Shown: one piece after another, positions 5,688 through 6,839 of the stretch
How the letters are laid out: each line of letters opens with the position of its first letter
Position numbering within the stretch: position 1 is the first letter of the stretch
Assembly (NCBI GenBank): GCA_007129335.1
Contig: SKVS01000053.1
Location: 1-6,839, forward strand
Direction: 5' to 3'
Length of the DNA: 6,839 nt
Origin: Spirochaetaceae bacterium
GTDB taxonomy: Bacteria; Spirochaetota; Spirochaetia; DSM-27196; Salinispiraceae
Made by a program: the position numbers and the translations under genes
The notes under the pieces: generated by a model
Database searches by the model: none
What the model was told of the DNA's origin: nothing
What the model saw: only the letters and a program-made list of their open reading frames with translations

Positions 5688-6839
5688 CTACGTTAAATCC
5701 CGCTCCAGGATCAGGGCCTGCCCATTGTGAAAGTCCCGAATTACAAAACTCCGGTCAATCGAGTCCGGAACTTCAAGGCCCGGTGAGCGAACAACAACCT
5801 TCCAGGATGCATCGGTATGCATAAGAAATCTCAGGGCCAGCTTGTCCAGGGGCTTTCCTTCCATGTTTGCAATGAGGAAAATTTGCTTCGTTTCCTGGGG
5901 ATTGGTTCGCCACCCATAGTAAATGGTATTTGCATTAATAATGTCTCCCTTATCCGACCAGCCGCCCAGGTGCTTAGCTCCGTTGGTGACTACATTCCGG
6001 TTAAAAAAGTCTTTCCGAATGTCATTGGTGGGATTTCCCCCAAGCCAGGGATTGGCTTGGCGAAAGAGCCTCAGGTCGAGGTTGTACCGGGCTTGCTGGG
6101 GGTCTACCCCATGGGCGTAGCGGCTGATATTGCATACTTCCAGGGCATCGAACATGAAGTCCTTCGCGAATGCAGACAACCTGTCCCCGGTAAGGTTCTG
6201 GTTGAACGGGGCCGGAGCTACAGCGAGCAGTTCCGGGTCCATAGCCCAGGCTGCAGGGTTGTACTCCCCCCTGGCGGCAGAATCCTCCAACAGCAGGTTG
6301 AACAGCCCGGGTTCGCTGGAGCCGAGGTCCAGGAGGTATTGGATTTTATCCAGAATGCTTGCTGCCCGGTTCCCGGATATTTTTCCATTCTTCTCCTGGT
6401 CATTTTGATTCTTTTGATCCTTGAGTATCTGATTTTTTACATTGTTCAGGTGCTCTATTGCCATGGTGAACCTGCGCTGAACCTCTTCCTGGGGTAAGGA
6501 TGTCCCGGATGGATGCAGGCTCAGGGCGTGGTTTCTCAAGGATTCTCTGTTCTCATAAGCTCCATGTTCTGTTGGGTCGTCATAGAGTTCCATAACCATG
6601 GTGGAATCGGTCTTTACCTCTGAGAGTTTTTTGAACAGGACATCCAGAAATCCGTTTTCTCCATGGGTTAGGCTTTCCAGGGCAGTGAATCCCAGGGCTT
6701 TCATCCGGGTAAAGGTGTCGGGCTGGTCATACAGATCCCTATCCACATACCACTGGAGAAAACGTCCTCCCTCGTCAGCCACCACCTTCAGGTCATATTC
6801 GAAAAAAAAAAAAAAAAAAAACAGCCAGGGTGTCCGGAA
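5688..6839 (-). CDS. Partial protein, possibly the C-terminal part of an alpha-amylase-family enzyme
   Basis: The frame is open from the right window edge to a TAG at 5688-5690, giving at least 383 residues with the N-terminus missing. A GTG at 6785 could start a 365-residue product, but it has no clear Shine-Dalgarno site and the frame stays open upstream, so a longer gene is likelier. I do not firmly recognise the family. The last 85 residues (YYGWRTNPQ, then QIFLIANMEGK, SWKVVVRSP and ALILERDLT) look like the all-beta C-terminal domain of GH13 enzymes. The middle is helical and holds a Lys/Asn/Gln-rich linker at about 132-157 (DNA 6369-6446). No GH13 catalytic motif is visible, so the active site would lie beyond the window. 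Just inside the edge the frame reads FRTPWL, seven Phe from a T-run, then EYDLKVVADEGG. It converges on amylosucrase with a 52-base gap; a role in glucan metabolism is inferred only from that. Confidence 0.6.
   Translation of the reverse strand, partial: FRTPWLFFFFFFFEYDLKVVADEGGRFLQWYVDRDLYDQPDTFTRMKALGFTALESLTHGENGFLDVLFKKLSEVKTDSTMVMELYDDPTEHGAYENRESLRNHALSLHPSGTSLPQEEVQRRFTMAIEHLNNVKNQILKDQKNQNDQEKNGKISGNRAASILDKIQYLLDLGSSEPGLFNLLLEDSAARGEYNPAAWAMDPELLAVAPAPFNQNLTGDRLSAFAKDFMFDALEVCNISRYAHGVDPQQARYNLDLRLFRQANPWLGGNPTNDIRKDFFNRNVVTNGAKHLGGWSDKGDIINANTIYYGWRTNPQETKQIFLIANMEGKPLDKLALRFLMHTDASWKVVVRSPGLEVPDSIDRSFVIRDFHNGQALILERDLT
6802..6821. repeat. Twenty-base A homopolymer (T-run on the coding strand)
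   Basis: Twenty consecutive A bases on the + strand lie 18 bases from the right edge, inside the open frame of the convergent gene. With the next G (6801) they encode seven phenylalanines on the - strand without breaking frame. A run this long is out of character for the window, where other A runs reach about eight (near 4183-4192). It is either a sequencing/assembly fault or a slippage-prone tract. Confidence 0.95.

Noticed and set aside
5817..6497. 226-residue + strand open frame opposite the convergent gene
   Set aside because: It is antisense to the longer - strand frame, whose product has a coherent amphipathic and beta pattern. It has no Shine-Dalgarno site that I can see and no recognisable motif.

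Overview
The window carries a compact carbohydrate uptake and conversion locus from a Gram-negative-type bacterium, probably a spirochaete. That guess rests mainly on the binding-protein signal peptide, which ends in VFA-GGQQ, a leader style common in Spirochaeta/Treponema sugar-binding proteins. The roughly balanced GC content fits but proves nothing, and no phylogenetic marker gene is present. Both window edges look like contig edges: the left is a loopless perfect palindrome and the right has a 20-base homopolymer.

Layout: positions 1-82 form a perfect inverted repeat. Positions 72-123 form a short leader in which two alternative hairpins compete for the same bases, one of them burying the ribosome binding site. 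Four genes then run on the + strand: an AglE-type periplasmic binding protein (129-1463), an AglF-type permease (1607-2722), an AglG-type permease (2723-3640) and amylosucrase (3671-5635, TTG start). The 143-base gap between aglE and aglF holds two strong tandem stem-loops; the other junctions are tight (0 and 30 bases). A convergent - strand gene (5688-6839) enters from the right edge without its 5' end. Its product is not firmly recognised; its C-terminus resembles the last beta domain of alpha-amylase-family enzymes.

How they work together (inference from family knowledge): AglE captures an alpha-glucoside, with sucrose, maltose and trehalose as the known AglEFG ligands. AglF and AglG form the membrane channel. 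The cytoplasmic amylosucrase transfers the glucosyl unit of sucrose to an alpha-1,4-glucan and releases fructose. The amylosucrase gene directly behind the transporter makes sucrose the best guess for the cargo. The transporter ATPase and a fructokinase are not in the window and must be encoded elsewhere. The leader hairpins and the aglE-aglF stem-loops suggest post-transcriptional control, including more binding protein than permease. All RNA structures here were found by reading base pairing by eye, not by folding software.
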